From Brevundimonas sp. (GTDB taxonomy: Bacteria; Pseudomonadota; Alphaproteobacteria; Caulobacterales; Caulobacteraceae), in NCBI RefSeq assembly GCF_013912065.1, contig NZ_JACESA010000010.1, forward strand, positions 1 through 64,000: 64,000 bases of DNA. Direction: 5' to 3'. The notes under the pieces were generated by a model, which was not told the origin of the DNA, searched no databases, and saw only the letters and a list, made by a program, of their open reading frames with translations. Position numbers and translations under genes: made by a program. Below, in pieces: positions 48,697 through 57,897 of the stretch (positions within the stretch are counted from its first letter, which is position 1; each line of letters opens with the position of its first letter).

Positions 48697-50199
48697 TCAG
48701 GCGGTGCGCATCATCCGGCGACGTTCGACGGACGACGGAATCCTCAAGGCTTCCCGATACTTGGCCACGGTTCGACGGGCGATGTCTATGCCGGCTTCCT
48801 TCAGGATTTCGACGATCCGGTCGTCGGACAAAACGTCCCCCCCCAGGCCCTCGCCGTCGATCATGGTTTTTATCCGATGACGGACCGCCTCGGCGGAATG
48901 AGTCGAGGCGCCGTCGACCGACTGGATGGAGGCGGTGAAGAAGAATTTCAGCTCGAACACTCCGCGCGGAGTCGAGACATATTTGTTGGAGGTGACGCGG
49001 CTGACGGTCGATTCATGCATGCCGATGGCGTCGGCCACCGTCTTCAGATTCAACGGCCGCAGGAATTCGACGCCGAAAGCGAGGAAGGCGTCCTGCTGGC
49101 GCACGATCTCGGATGAGACTTTCAGAATGGTCTTGGCGCGCTGATCCAGCGACTTGACCAGCCAGCTGGCCTGGGCGGCGCATTCGGCGACGAAGGTCTT
49201 TTCGGTCTCGGACCGGGCGCCGGCCTGGACCAGACCGTGATAACGCTTGTCCACCAGCAGACGCGGCAGGGTGTCGGCGTTCAGCTCGACGCGCCAGCCG
49301 CCGGCCGGATCGGGCCGGACATGGACGTCGGGGACCACGGTCTGGGCCGGTTCGCCGCCGAAGCCGGCGCCGGGGCGGGGCGTCAGGCCTTTCAGCTCCG
49401 CGATCATCTCGGCCAGATCCTCGCCGTCGACGCCGCAGACTTTCTTCAGGCCCGCAAGATCGCGGCGGGCCAGCAGGTCCAGATTGTCGAGCAGGGCGGC
49501 CATGGCCGGGTCGAACCGGTTGCGGTCGATCAGTTGCAGCTTCAGGCATTCCGGGACCGAACGCGCCATGATCCCGGTCGGCTCGAACCCATGACAGACG
49601 GCGACGACGGCTTCGATCCGCTCCAGGGTGACGCCCATCCGGTCGGCGAACTCGGCCATTTCGCCGCGCAGATAGCCGCCCTCGTCGGTGGCGTCGATCA
49701 GGGTCAGGGCGATGCCATGATCGGCGGGCGAGAAGCCGGCCGAGGAGGCCTGGGCCTGCAGATGTTCCCACAGGGTCAGCTCATGGGCGTCGGGGCGTTC
49801 GCCCTCGCCTTCGAACACCGACCCGCCCTTGCCGGCGCTGGACCAGTCGGAAAGGCCGGGCTGGGCCTCGTCGGTCATGCGGTCGCTGGTGCGTTCTCCG
49901 GGTGCGGCGTCGCCATAGACGTCGTCGGAGCCGGCGTCCATGGACGCCACGGAATCCTGGCCCACGCCGTCGCCGAAGGACATCTCGCCGTCGGGCGCCG
50001 CCTGGGCGACTGTCTCGGGCGCATCCGGGCCCTCGCCTTCGGGCTCGTCACGCTGCAGCAGCGGATTGCGTTCCAGCTCGGCCTCGACGAAGTCCTCGAG
50101 CTCGAGGTTCGACAATTGCAGCAGCTTGATCGCCTGCTGCAGCTGGGGCGTGATGACCAGCCCCTGCCCCTGCCTGACCTCTAACCTTTGCCCGATCAC
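48697..50199 (-). CDS. rpoN: RNA polymerase sigma-54 factor
   Basis: Sigma-54 recognises GG-N10-GC promoters activated by AAA+ enhancer-binding proteins; in Caulobacter it drives late flagellar and stalk genes. The 500-residue protein has the Gln/Leu-rich region I (GLVITPQLQQAIKLLQLSNL), an acidic region II, a core-binding and helix-turn-helix region (TVADAIGMHESTVSRVTSNK, then PRGVFELKFFF) and the RpoN box in DIARRTVAKYREALRIPSS. The start codon is GTG (50197-50199), giving the family's usual MIGQRLEVRQGQ. It follows lptB by 114 bases. Confidence 0.96.
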   Translation of the reverse strand: MIGQRLEVRQGQGLVITPQLQQAIKLLQLSNLELEDFVEAELERNPLLQRDEPEGEGPDAPETVAQAAPDGEMSFGDGVGQDSVASMDAGSDDVYGDAAPGERTSDRMTDEAQPGLSDWSSAGKGGSVFEGEGERPDAHELTLWEHLQAQASSAGFSPADHGIALTLIDATDEGGYLRGEMAEFADRMGVTLERIEAVVAVCHGFEPTGIMARSVPECLKLQLIDRNRFDPAMAALLDNLDLLARRDLAGLKKVCGVDGEDLAEMIAELKGLTPRPGAGFGGEPAQTVVPDVHVRPDPAGGWRVELNADTLPRLLVDKRYHGLVQAGARSETEKTFVAECAAQASWLVKSLDQRAKTILKVSSEIVRQQDAFLAFGVEFLRPLNLKTVADAIGMHESTVSRVTSNKYVSTPRGVFELKFFFTASIQSVDGASTHSAEAVRHRIKTMIDGEGLGGDVLSDDRIVEILKEAGIDIARRTVAKYREALRIPSSVERRRMMRTA

Positions 50200-50313
50200 G
50201 TTCGAAAATCCTGTCGCCGCGCCGAGTGGCCCGGAACTTGCTGGGGACAGAATGTCGCTGCATTGGTTAACGCCCGACGAACGGCCGCGCGCGAGCGCGG
50301 AGCCGGGCGGGCG

Positions 50314-51108
50314 TCAGGCGTAGTTTTCGCCCAGATAGACCCGGCGAACCTCAGGATCGGCCACCGCTTCGTCGGCCGTGCCTTCGAACAGGACCGCGCC
50401 GCCCGAGATGATCGAGACCCGGTCGGTGATGTCCAGGGTCTCGCGGACATTGTGATCCGTGATCAGCACCCCGATGCCCTCGTCGGCCAGATAGCGGATG
50501 ACCGAACGGATGTCGGCGATGGCCAGGGGGTCGATGCCGGCGAAGGGTTCGTCCAGCAGGATGAAGGAGGGTCGGCCCGCCAGGGCGCGCGCGATCTCGA
50601 CCCGTCGCCGCTCGCCGCCCGACAGGCCGGTGGCGGGGGCGTGACGCAGATGATCGATGTGCAGTTCGTTCAGCAACCGCACGGTTTCGGTCTCTATCTG
50701 GGCGCGGGGATAGTTGAGTTCGACCACCGCCCTGATGTTCTGCTCGACCGTCATGCCGCGGAAGATCGAGGCCTCCTGGGCCAGATAGCCCAGGCCCATG
50801 CGGCTGCGCTGGTACATGGGTTGGCCGGTGATGTCCTCGCCGTCCAGCCAGATCGAGCCGGAATCGGGCGGGATCAGGCCGGTGATCATGTAGAAACAGG
50901 TGGTCTTGCCGGCGCCGTTCGGCCCCAGCAGCCCCGCCACCTCGCCGCGCTGGACGGTCAGGGAGACGTCGCGCACCACCTGCCGCTGACCGAAGGACCG
51001 GGCGATATTGCGCACCCGCAGACCCTTTTCGGACGCCGAGACGTCCGGTTCCGGCGTCGCCGCCGACCGGTCGTCCAGGTTCAGGGCGGAGAGTTCCTTA
51101 CGCGCCAA
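50314..51108 (-). CDS. lptB: LPS export ABC ATPase LptB
   Basis: LptB powers extraction of lipopolysaccharide from the inner membrane through LptFG and on to LptC and LptA. In 264 residues: Walker A GLLGPNGAGKTTCFYM, Q-loop LGYLAQEASIF, ABC signature GLSGGERRRVEIARAL, Walker B FILLDEPFAGIDPLA and switch His in VLITDHNVRETL. An N-terminal extension of about 28 residues is unusual but common in related alphaproteobacteria. It follows lptA after 35 bases. Confidence 0.96.
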   Translation of the reverse strand: MARKELSALNLDDRSAATPEPDVSASEKGLRVRNIARSFGQRQVVRDVSLTVQRGEVAGLLGPNGAGKTTCFYMITGLIPPDSGSIWLDGEDITGQPMYQRSRMGLGYLAQEASIFRGMTVEQNIRAVVELNYPRAQIETETVRLLNELHIDHLRHAPATGLSGGERRRVEIARALAGRPSFILLDEPFAGIDPLAIADIRSVIRYLADEGIGVLITDHNVRETLDITDRVSIISGGAVLFEGTADEAVADPEVRRVYLGENYA

Positions 51109-51143
51109 ATGCTTGAAATCCGTTCTGACAGGCCTGAGCGGCC

Positions 51144-51677
51144 TCAGTTCGTCCCGTTGGGATAGAAGACGCCCTGGATGCGGCTGCCGGCGCCCTCGCC
51201 GCGCGGGGCGCCGGACATGGTCGCCGCGTCGGTGTTGACGTTATAGGTCAGTCGCCCGCCGGTCAGGACGTTCTTGCCCTGATTGAGAATGACGTTTCCG
51301 GTCACGACCAGTTCGCCGGTCGAGATCGTATAGACGGCGCGGTCGCCCCGCATCGACTGGGTCGGGGTGACGAAATAGACGGTCCCCGTAGCCTCGATCC
51401 GGCTGAAGTCGCCCTGGGCGTCGCGGAAGGCGGTGATCGCCTCTGCCCGCAGACGATTCTGTCCCTGGGTGATTTCCGCCCGCCCCCGAAGACTGATCCG
51501 GTCGGATGTCTGTTCGCCGTCGTCGGCGCCGAAGGCGATCGGCTGGCGGGAGGTTCCATTGGCGCTCTGAGCGTCGCCCACGGCCGGTAGAGCCAGTACG
51601 GTCAGGGCCGCCAGCGCCGCCGCGGCCTTGGAGCCGAAAGCCCTGGCGCCGAGAAGTTTCGATGTCATCGCCGTCAT
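51144..51677 (-). CDS. lptA: LPS transport periplasmic protein LptA
   Basis: LptA forms the periplasmic bridge that carries LPS to the outer membrane. The 177-residue protein has a signal peptide (KAAAALAALTVLALPAVGDA) and the OstA beta-jelly-roll repeat pattern (LRGRAEITQGQNRLRAEAIT, then SRIEATGTVYFVTP, GELVVTGNVILNQGKNVLTG). It overlaps lptC by 4 bases (ATGA) and precedes lptB, the conserved lptC-lptA-lptB order. Confidence 0.93.
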   Translation of the reverse strand: MTAMTSKLLGARAFGSKAAAALAALTVLALPAVGDAQSANGTSRQPIAFGADDGEQTSDRISLRGRAEITQGQNRLRAEAITAFRDAQGDFSRIEATGTVYFVTPTQSMRGDRAVYTISTGELVVTGNVILNQGKNVLTGGRLTYNVNTDAATMSGAPRGEGAGSRIQGVFYPNGTN

Positions 51678-52333
51678 TCGCCTGATCCCGAGGGATTGAT
51701 CGTCCCGCTTATCTTGGTGTCGCCAGAGCCCTTGAACACCACGCGCTCGCCCTGATCATAGATCGCATAGGACGAAGCGTTGATGGTTCCAATAGGGCCG
51801 GCTCCCTGAACGCCCTTTGAACCGGTGACGATTCCGGTGTTCGTATCGACCACCGCCTCGGGCGTCGTCAGGACAAAGCCTGATCCGCCGTCGGAAATCC
51901 GCACGTTCGGACCGATGGTCACGGTGCGGGCCTGTTCGTCATAGGTCCCGCCGTCGGCGGTCATTTCCGTGACCTTGCGCCCCCCCAGATTCAGCTTCAG
52001 CGCCGGGCCAACCAGGCGGAAACGGCCGGTGGCGGGGTCACGGACGGCGCCTTGGGCGCCGACGGTGAAGGCGCGTCCCTGCGCGTCCTGGCCGTGGAAC
52101 AGCGGCTTGTCGAGCCGGACCTCCTGACCCTGGCTGGCGTTGCGCTCCACGCCCGACATCACGGTGCGGAATACGGTCCAGGTCAGGACGCCGCCCGCCA
52201 GCACCAGAATGATGATCGGCAGGACGCGGCGATACAGTTTCACGCGACGAGACCGCGCGCGCCAGCGGGCGCCGGCCAGGGCCACCCGAGCCTCGTCCGC
52301 CTCGATGCGGGTCTGTTCGCCGGGTTCGGTCAA
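51674..52333 (-). CDS. lptC: LPS export protein LptC
   Basis: LptC is the single-pass inner-membrane protein that receives LPS from LptBFG and hands it to LptA. The 219-residue protein has a basic N terminus and one membrane segment (RVLPIIILVLAGGVLTWTVF), followed by a jelly-roll periplasmic part (ALKLNLGGRKVTEMTADGGT, RVVFKGSGDTKISG). It starts 7 bases after the exonuclease gene and overlaps lptA, so the set is one operon. Confidence 0.92.
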   Translation of the reverse strand: MTEPGEQTRIEADEARVALAGARWRARSRRVKLYRRVLPIIILVLAGGVLTWTVFRTVMSGVERNASQGQEVRLDKPLFHGQDAQGRAFTVGAQGAVRDPATGRFRLVGPALKLNLGGRKVTEMTADGGTYDEQARTVTIGPNVRISDGGSGFVLTTPEAVVDTNTGIVTGSKGVQGAGPIGTINASSYAIYDQGERVVFKGSGDTKISGTINPSGSGE

Positions 52334-52340
52334 GCGCGCC

Positions 52341-52955
52341 TCAGCTGTGGGCGAAGATGTCGATCTCGTCCCAGCCGGCGAGATCGAGCGCCGAACGGGT
52401 CGGCAGGAAGTCGAAACACCGGGCCGCCAGCTCGGCGCGGCCCTCGCGCGCCAGCATCAGGTCCAGCCTGGCCTTGGCGGCGTGCAGATAGAGGACGTCC
52501 GAGGCGGCGTAGTCCAGCTGGGCCTGGGTCAGTTCGGCCGCGCCCCAGTCGGACGACTGCTGCGCCTTGGACAGATCGACCCCGACCGTCTCGCGCACCA
52601 CGTCCTTCAGCCCGTGGCGGTCGGTATAGGTGCGGGCCAGTTTGGAGGCGATCTTGGTGCAATAGACCGGCCGCGTCTCGACCCCGAGGTGCAACAGGAA
52701 CATGCCGATGTCGAACCGGCCGAAATGGAAGATCTTTGTCACCGCCGGATCGGTCAGAAGTCGCTTCAGATTGGGGCAGTCGTAGGCGGGACGGTTCAGC
52801 CGCACGACATGGGCGTTCCCGTCGCCCGACGACAGTTGGACGACGCACAAGGGGTCGCGGCGGAAGCGCAGGCCCATGGTCTCGGAATCGATGGCGACGT
52901 CCGACCCCAGGTCCAGGTCGTCGGGCAGGTCGCCCTCGTGCAGGTAAACAGTCAT
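52341..52955 (-). CDS. rnd: RNase D-like 3'-5' exonuclease
   Basis: A DEDDy-type exonuclease of about 204 residues, acting on structured RNA 3' ends. Motifs: Exo I VAIDSETMGL, Exo II HFGRFDIGMFLLHLG, Exo III LDYAASDVLYLHAA with the Tyr of the DEDDy class, and SSDWGAAELTQAQ. It lacks the C-terminal HRDC domains of full-length RNase D (about 375 residues), matching the short form common in alphaproteobacteria. It is the first gene of the lptC-lptA-lptB operon. Confidence 0.9.
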   Translation of the reverse strand: MTVYLHEGDLPDDLDLGSDVAIDSETMGLRFRRDPLCVVQLSSGDGNAHVVRLNRPAYDCPNLKRLLTDPAVTKIFHFGRFDIGMFLLHLGVETRPVYCTKIASKLARTYTDRHGLKDVVRETVGVDLSKAQQSSDWGAAELTQAQLDYAASDVLYLHAAKARLDLMLAREGRAELAARCFDFLPTRSALDLAGWDEIDIFAHS

Positions 52956-53064
52956 GGGCAGGTTCTTACACGCGCAGGGCAAAGGTCGAAAGCGGCCTCA
53001 CGCAGGAAGGCGCCGCGCGTTGTCCGGCCTCAAGCAGCAGAGCGCCGCGCGCGATGCGGCAGGC

Positions 53065-53106
53065 TAAAAAAGCAAACGGCGCCGTGTCCGAAAACACGAC
53101 GCCGTT
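53065..53106 (-). terminator. Terminator of tRNA-Leu
   Basis: AACGGCG (53075-53081) pairs with CGCCGTT (53100-53106), and CGTGT/ACACG continues the stem inwards. In the minus direction it is followed by TGCTTTTTT. It lies 8 bases after the CCA of tRNA-Leu. Confidence 0.8.
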
Positions 53107-53113
53107 CATAATA

Positions 53114-53200
<87 letters not shown>

Positions 53201-53407
53201 CCCGTCGGTAGCGCCTTGCGGCGTTTCCATCGGGAAGGCGCGGACCTCTAAGGGAGCGTCCGGGCGGGGTCAACAGAGATTTTTCGTCGGCGGTCGGTTT
53301 TATTTCCCAAGCGGGACAACGGGCCCGGACGGGTGGCCATTTCACGGGCCGACGGGTATGGTCGGACCGTATTTCCGCGCCTTCTCCTCCCCTTGATCGG
53401 TGCGTCC

Positions 53408-53764
53408 ATGATCCTGATCGTCCTTCGCGGCGGCGCCCTGCTGGCGCTGCTGGTCCTGTTCGTCGCCATGCTCGGCCCCTTTCAGGGCGCCGAGGAAGGC
53501 TTTGGTCTGAGCGACAAGCCGGCGCACGCCATCGGCTTCTTCATCATTACGGTCTGTCTGGCCCTGATCGCACCAAGCCTGGGCGTGTGGCGCGCGGCCG
53601 CGCTGGCCCTGGCGCTCGGGACCGGGGTCGAACTGGTCCAGGGAATGACGGGCCGTTCGGCCAATCCGTTCGACCTGGCCGCGGACTGTGTCGGGATCGG
53701 CCTGGCGTCCCTGGCGCGGGTGACCGCCGAGCGGTGGAGACCGGATCTGTTTCTCGCCCGTTAA
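53408..53764 (+). CDS. VanZ-like membrane protein
   Basis: A protein of about 118 residues with four hydrophobic segments. SDKPAHAIGFFIITVCLALI and GVELVQGMTGRSANPFDLAAD match the VanZ-like pattern (D-K-x-x-H at the second helix, E-x-x-Q and N-x-x-D at the fourth). The biochemical role is not known; in Gram-positive glycopeptide clusters VanZ gives low-level teicoplanin resistance. A GTG at 53333 would add 25 residues. The WecG-type glycosyltransferase gene follows after 47 bases, linking it to surface polysaccharide genes. Confidence 0.75.
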   Translation: MILIVLRGGALLALLVLFVAMLGPFQGAEEGFGLSDKPAHAIGFFIITVCLALIAPSLGVWRAAALALALGTGVELVQGMTGRSANPFDLAADCVGIGLASLARVTAERWRPDLFLAR

Positions 53765-53811
53765 GCCTGTTCGCTTACCCCGCTTTGAGAGCGCCCTCCT
53801 ATTTTGAGGAA

Positions 53812-54723
53812 ATGGCGCAACAGCCCCTCTCTTCCGACAGCTCCGAGCGTCGCACGACGCCGCGGACGGCCTATCGCAAGCGCCGGCGGCGGCGCGAACG
53901 TGTCCACATGTTCGGGCAGCTGGTCGATCTGGTTAAGCCGGAAGAGGTGTTGCACCACGTTCAGGACGCCGTGGCCGAGGGGCGGAAAACCCTTGTCGCC
54001 AACCATAATCTGCACAGTCTCTATCTGATCCAGAAACATCCGGAGATGCTCGCCTTCTATGAAAAGGCCGAGATGATCGAGGTCGATTCGACGCCGATGA
54101 TCTGGTTCTCGCGCGCCCTGGGCCTGCACAGCCGGGGCTTTCACCGCTGCACCTATCTGGACTGGCGCGATCATTTCTGGAGCGTCGCCGACCGCAAGGG
54201 CTGGCGCGTCATGTCCGTCGGCGGCGAGCCCGGCGTGGGCGAAGAGGCCGCCCGCCGCCTGGGCGAACGCTATCCCAGGGCCGAGATCCGCACCCGCCAC
54301 GGCTTCTTCGACGCCCGCGCGGGGTCGGCCGACAACGCCGAGATCGTCGCCGAAATCCAGGCCTTCCAACCGCACATCCTGTTCGTCGGCATGGGCATGC
54401 CGCGCCAGGAGCTGTGGACCTTGGCCGTCCTGGACGCCCTGCCCGACTGCGTGATCTTCTCGGTCGGCGCCGCCTTCGACTACGAGGCCGGAACCCAGAC
54501 GCCGGCCCCGCGCTGGATGGGCCGCGCCGGGGTCGAATGGGCCTATCGCCTGGTGCAGGATCCGCGTCGACTGTTTCGCCGGTATTGCATCGAGCCCTGG
54601 ACCCTGGCGCCCCTGGCCATTCGCGACCTGCGGGCGGCCCGTCGTCGCATGATCGGCAAGAAGGCCCGACGGGTCGAGGATTTCGGGGCCCCACCGGTCT
54701 CCGACCTCCCCCGAAAGACTTGA
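53812..54723 (+). CDS. WecG/TagA/CpsF-family glycosyltransferase
   Basis: A 303-residue GT26 enzyme that adds a sugar to a lipid-linked intermediate in exopolysaccharide or holdfast-type synthesis. Motifs: VANHNLHSLYLIQKHPEM, EVDSTPMIWFSRALG (usually DGxG/xxxx at this place), VMSVGGEPGVGEEAARRLGE, HGFFDA, and FVGMGMPRQELWTL. A very basic N terminus (RKRRRRRERV) precedes the domain. GAGGA lies before the ATG. The polysaccharide export lipoprotein at 57.3 kb may serve the same polymer. Confidence 0.88.
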   Translation: MAQQPLSSDSSERRTTPRTAYRKRRRRRERVHMFGQLVDLVKPEEVLHHVQDAVAEGRKTLVANHNLHSLYLIQKHPEMLAFYEKAEMIEVDSTPMIWFSRALGLHSRGFHRCTYLDWRDHFWSVADRKGWRVMSVGGEPGVGEEAARRLGERYPRAEIRTRHGFFDARAGSADNAEIVAEIQAFQPHILFVGMGMPRQELWTLAVLDALPDCVIFSVGAAFDYEAGTQTPAPRWMGRAGVEWAYRLVQDPRRLFRRYCIEPWTLAPLAIRDLRAARRRMIGKKARRVEDFGAPPVSDLPRKT

Positions 54724-54745
54724 TCAGGGCCGGATGGCTCCCCCT

Positions 54746-55900
54746 CTAGGACGGGGCGGCGATCCGCGACCGGCGACGCGGTTGAGCCTCGGCGGGTCCG
54801 GTGACCAGAGGATTTTCCACGGTCGGACGCGCGACTGGGGCGGGCGACGCGGCGGTCGGGCTGGAGGCCGCCGTCGCAGCTGAACGCTGGTCGGCCGGAG
54901 GCTGAACCACCGGCGTCGACGGCAAGGGCGACAACGGCGCGACGGTGACCAGCACGGGCGGAGGCGCGGGCGGGAGCAGCAGGGCGGGATCGTCCAGTTC
55001 CAGCGGCTCCAGCGGCGTGGCGACCAGCGCCATCTTCTCCACCACCGGCTCCACGTCGGCGTGACGACCGGTGAAGGCGGGCGGCAGGCCCCAGGCGCCG
55101 CCCCAACGGTAGAAGATATGGGTTCCGATCTGGCGCATCTTGACCAGCCGTTCGGCCCAATAGGGGGCGACCCAGTCGGTGTGATAATGGGTGGCCATGC
55201 CGACGCTGGAGGCGACGAAGCCGTTCAGCGCCCCGGTCGCGGTCAGACGGGCGCGAGCCCAGCCATCGACCGAGGGCTTGCGAGCCATGGCCCCGTCGCA
55301 GGAGAAGCTGAACTGACAGCCGGTCTTGCGCTCTGAGCCCTGGAAGATGACGCCGCAGACGGTCTTCGGATAGGCCGGATGCCGCATCCGGTTGATCACC
55401 ACCTGAGCGACCGCCGCCTGACCCGCGGCCGTTTCGCCGGCGGCCTCGTAATAGACCGCCGCCGTCAGGCAATCGAGCGCGCGGGCGTAATCCTCAAGCC
55501 TGTCGGCGGGCATGATGAAGGGTTTGGCCGGCAGGATCGGCAGGCCGGAGAATGGAATAGCCGCGTTGAGGACCCGCGCCTCGTCGGGGGTGATCGGGCG
55601 GATCTCGTCGGGGGCCAGGGTGGTGTCCAGCATCTGCTGCATCCCGGCCTGCGCCGGCTGGACGAGACCTGTCGCCTGGACCCTCTGAGGCGCCCCGCGT
55701 GCGGCGCCGAGCCGAGGTCCGATCAACAACACGCCCGCGACCGCCATGATCGCAAGCACCGAACCGGCCACGCCGAGCATCTGAACCCGTCCAAACCGGC
55801 GGCGCGGGCGAAAGATCGCTTGGGGCCCCGCGAAGGGCCGGGGCGACGGCTGGGGTGACTGCCGGGGCGACGGCTGGGGCGTGTCGCGGTCTACGGTCAT
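54746..55900 (-). CDS. Cell-wall hydrolase, SleB/Hydrolase_2 family
   Basis: A 384-residue membrane-anchored protein. A proline-rich cytoplasmic N terminus (QPSPRQSPQPSPRP) is followed by one membrane segment (MLGVAGSVLAIMAVAGVLL) and a SleB-like domain: CLTAAVYYEAAGETAAGQAA, QVVINRMRHPAYPKTVCGV, FQGSERKTGCQFSFSCDG and GMATHYHTDWVAPYW. In spore formers SleB is a lytic transglycosylase; in alphaproteobacteria these act on peptidoglycan during growth or division. A long Pro/Ala-rich tail follows. GGAGCAAGA precedes the ATG; the family-like part does not support a longer start. Confidence 0.87.
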   Translation of the reverse strand: MTVDRDTPQPSPRQSPQPSPRPFAGPQAIFRPRRRFGRVQMLGVAGSVLAIMAVAGVLLIGPRLGAARGAPQRVQATGLVQPAQAGMQQMLDTTLAPDEIRPITPDEARVLNAAIPFSGLPILPAKPFIMPADRLEDYARALDCLTAAVYYEAAGETAAGQAAVAQVVINRMRHPAYPKTVCGVIFQGSERKTGCQFSFSCDGAMARKPSVDGWARARLTATGALNGFVASSVGMATHYHTDWVAPYWAERLVKMRQIGTHIFYRWGGAWGLPPAFTGRHADVEPVVEKMALVATPLEPLELDDPALLLPPAPPPVLVTVAPLSPLPSTPVVQPPADQRSAATAASSPTAASPAPVARPTVENPLVTGPAEAQPRRRSRIAAPS

Positions 55901-56077
55901 TCTTGCTCCAGCAGAAAGGCAGGCCAAGCGGGTGCTTGCCGACACCACACAGCAAGTGCGGCGCCGCAATGGCGACGTCGCCTCAAGTTGAACTACGCCA
56001 CGTCGCACTGCGTCATTCGACCCAGAGCGTGGCGTTCAATTATCAGAAAAGAGGTCGAAAATCTTCCCGAAATGGGA

Positions 56078-57052
56078 CTAGGCCGCCATGCGGACCCATT
56101 CGAACGTCTTGCCGGGGGCCTGCCGCTCACGCCAGCGATAGCTGACCTGGTCCCACCGCACGATCCGGCCGGTCAGATTGTCCAGAACATAGTCGCCCCG
56201 GTCTGTCGCCACCAGAAGAACGGCGTGGACTTCGCCCCAGCGTGTCTCGACGATGGCGATGGACAGGGCGCCGACCGGATAGCCGGCGCGGACCAGGGCG
56301 CGACGCTTGGCCAGGACGAAATCCTCGCAGTCGCCCCGCGCGCGGTCGCCCTGAGGCACGGTCCAGTAGTCGCCGACGCCATAGACGCGCGCGTCCGACC
56401 CGCTGCGGATCTGACGATTGACGTTGCGGTTGATGTCGGCGATCGCCTTCCAGTCGGTGTCAGAAACGGTAATGACGGGCGCGGCCTTGATCGGGTCCGA
56501 CATTCGGGGCCGCGGCAGATCGCGTATGCGCGCGGAAACATTGCGGCCGAAATCCTCGGCGGACGGCGCGGTCTGGTCGCCGGTTGCGCCGGTCTGGACG
56601 GCGATCACATCGACGGCCGGCGCGGCGACATCCTCCATGGCGACGGCGGCGCCGTCACGCAGGGGATCCGGAACCGCGCTGAGGGCGGCGGCGCGCTGGG
56701 GGAAAACGCGGCTCCAGTCGAAGCCGTTCGACGCCATGGTCGCCGCCGGACGGCTGGCGGCGACCGGCCGGGGTCGTCCGAAAACGTCGGCCCAGTACAG
56801 CGAATTGGCGCGGGCGCGGATTTCGGCGAAATTGGCTTGCTCGCCGGGGGCGACACAGTCGCGCGGCGAGCGTTCGCAAAAATCGAGAAAGCCGCTGGGC
56901 GGGGCCGCCGTTGCTCCGGTCGGCATGCGCGCCGGACCGGAGGCCGGACCGGAGGATTGCGCGCCGGCGAAGGCGGCGCTTGAGCCGGCGACCGCGACGA
57001 TGAAGACGACGGCGCCGAGCACGCCGTTGCGGCGAGGCGATACAATCGACAT
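56078..57052 (-). CDS. Bacterial transglutaminase-like cysteine peptidase (BTLCP)
   Basis: A 324-residue exported protein: signal peptide (GVLGAVVFIVAVAGSSAAFA), a linker and a C-terminal papain-like domain of the BTLCP family (as in LapG). The catalytic triad is visible: Cys in GDCEDFVLAKR, His in GEVHAVLLV, Asp in YVLDNLTGRI. LapG cleaves adhesins in the periplasm to release biofilms; no LapD or adhesin gene is beside it, so the substrate is unknown. WADVFGRPRP and VNRQIRSGSDARVYGVGDYW are family features. An ATG 18 bases upstream is an alternative start. Confidence 0.87.
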   Translation of the reverse strand: MSIVSPRRNGVLGAVVFIVAVAGSSAAFAGAQSSGPASGPARMPTGATAAPPSGFLDFCERSPRDCVAPGEQANFAEIRARANSLYWADVFGRPRPVAASRPAATMASNGFDWSRVFPQRAAALSAVPDPLRDGAAVAMEDVAAPAVDVIAVQTGATGDQTAPSAEDFGRNVSARIRDLPRPRMSDPIKAAPVITVSDTDWKAIADINRNVNRQIRSGSDARVYGVGDYWTVPQGDRARGDCEDFVLAKRRALVRAGYPVGALSIAIVETRWGEVHAVLLVATDRGDYVLDNLTGRIVRWDQVSYRWRERQAPGKTFEWVRMAA

Positions 57053-57255
57053 GGGCGATCCCTGTTCCATGGGATCATCCTGCCTGAGCCGTATCAATAC
57101 GAACCTTAGAAGTACGGTTTAAAGCCGCTTTAGAAGAGTGGTTTAGGCGGCGTTAAGCGCATTTTCGCCACTGGCGCGATCTTTGCTGCGGCGCCGCATA
57201 CATCGTCTTGGAAACACGGCCCGCCTTGGGCTATGTTGAAAGAAGAGCGAGGGAA

Positions 57256-57852
57256 ATGATCATGCTGAATTTGTTGCGCGCAGGCCTGCTGGCCCTGACA
57301 CTGACGTTTGGCGTCGCCGCTTGCGGAACGAACCCCCTGACCGCGTCGGGTCTGGTCGACGACACGATTGACGCCGCCGCGGTTCGCACCGTCCCGGAAT
57401 ATCGCCTCGGCGCCGCCGATAAGGTGCGCGTGAACGTCTTCGGCGAAGAAGCCCTGACCGGCGAGTTCATCGTCGGCGGCAGCGGCCGCATCTCCATGCC
57501 GCTGATCGGCGAAGTCCAGGCCGCCGGCCTGACCATCTCCGAGTTCCAGACCGAAATCGCCGAAGCGCTGAAAAAGGGTTTCATCAACGAGCCGCGCGTT
57601 TCCGCCGAAGTTCTGAACTACCGCCCCTTCTACATCCTGGGCGAGGTCAACAAGCCGGGTGAATACCCCTACACCAACAATCTGACCGTCCTGAACGCCG
57701 TGGCCACCGCAGAGGGCTTCAGCTATCGGGCCAATACCCGCCAGGTCTTCATCAAGCGGGCCGACGGAACCAGCGAACAGGCTTATCCCCTGACCACCGC
57801 CACCCAGGTGGCGCCCGGCGACACCATTCGCATCGGCGAACGCTTCTTCTGA
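57256..57852 (+). CDS. Polysaccharide export lipoprotein (Wza-like, short)
   Basis: A 198-residue lipoprotein with lipobox GVAAC (Cys about residue 23). The polysaccharide biosynthesis/export domain (YRLGAADKVRVNVFGEEALT, then GRISMPLIGEVQAAGLTISE) is followed by one SLBB domain (YILGEVNKPGEYPYTNNLTV). It is half the length of Wza, like the short exporters of Caulobacterales. It probably forms the periplasmic/outer-membrane channel for an exopolysaccharide. GAGGGA precedes the two candidate starts (57256 and 57262). The phosphatase gene follows after 45 bases. Confidence 0.88.
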   Translation: MIMLNLLRAGLLALTLTFGVAACGTNPLTASGLVDDTIDAAAVRTVPEYRLGAADKVRVNVFGEEALTGEFIVGGSGRISMPLIGEVQAAGLTISEFQTEIAEALKKGFINEPRVSAEVLNYRPFYILGEVNKPGEYPYTNNLTVLNAVATAEGFSYRANTRQVFIKRADGTSEQAYPLTTATQVAPGDTIRIGERFF

Positions 57853-57897
57853 ACTTGAACGCTTGCCAAGCGTCGTATCAGTGCTGATTTAGAGGGG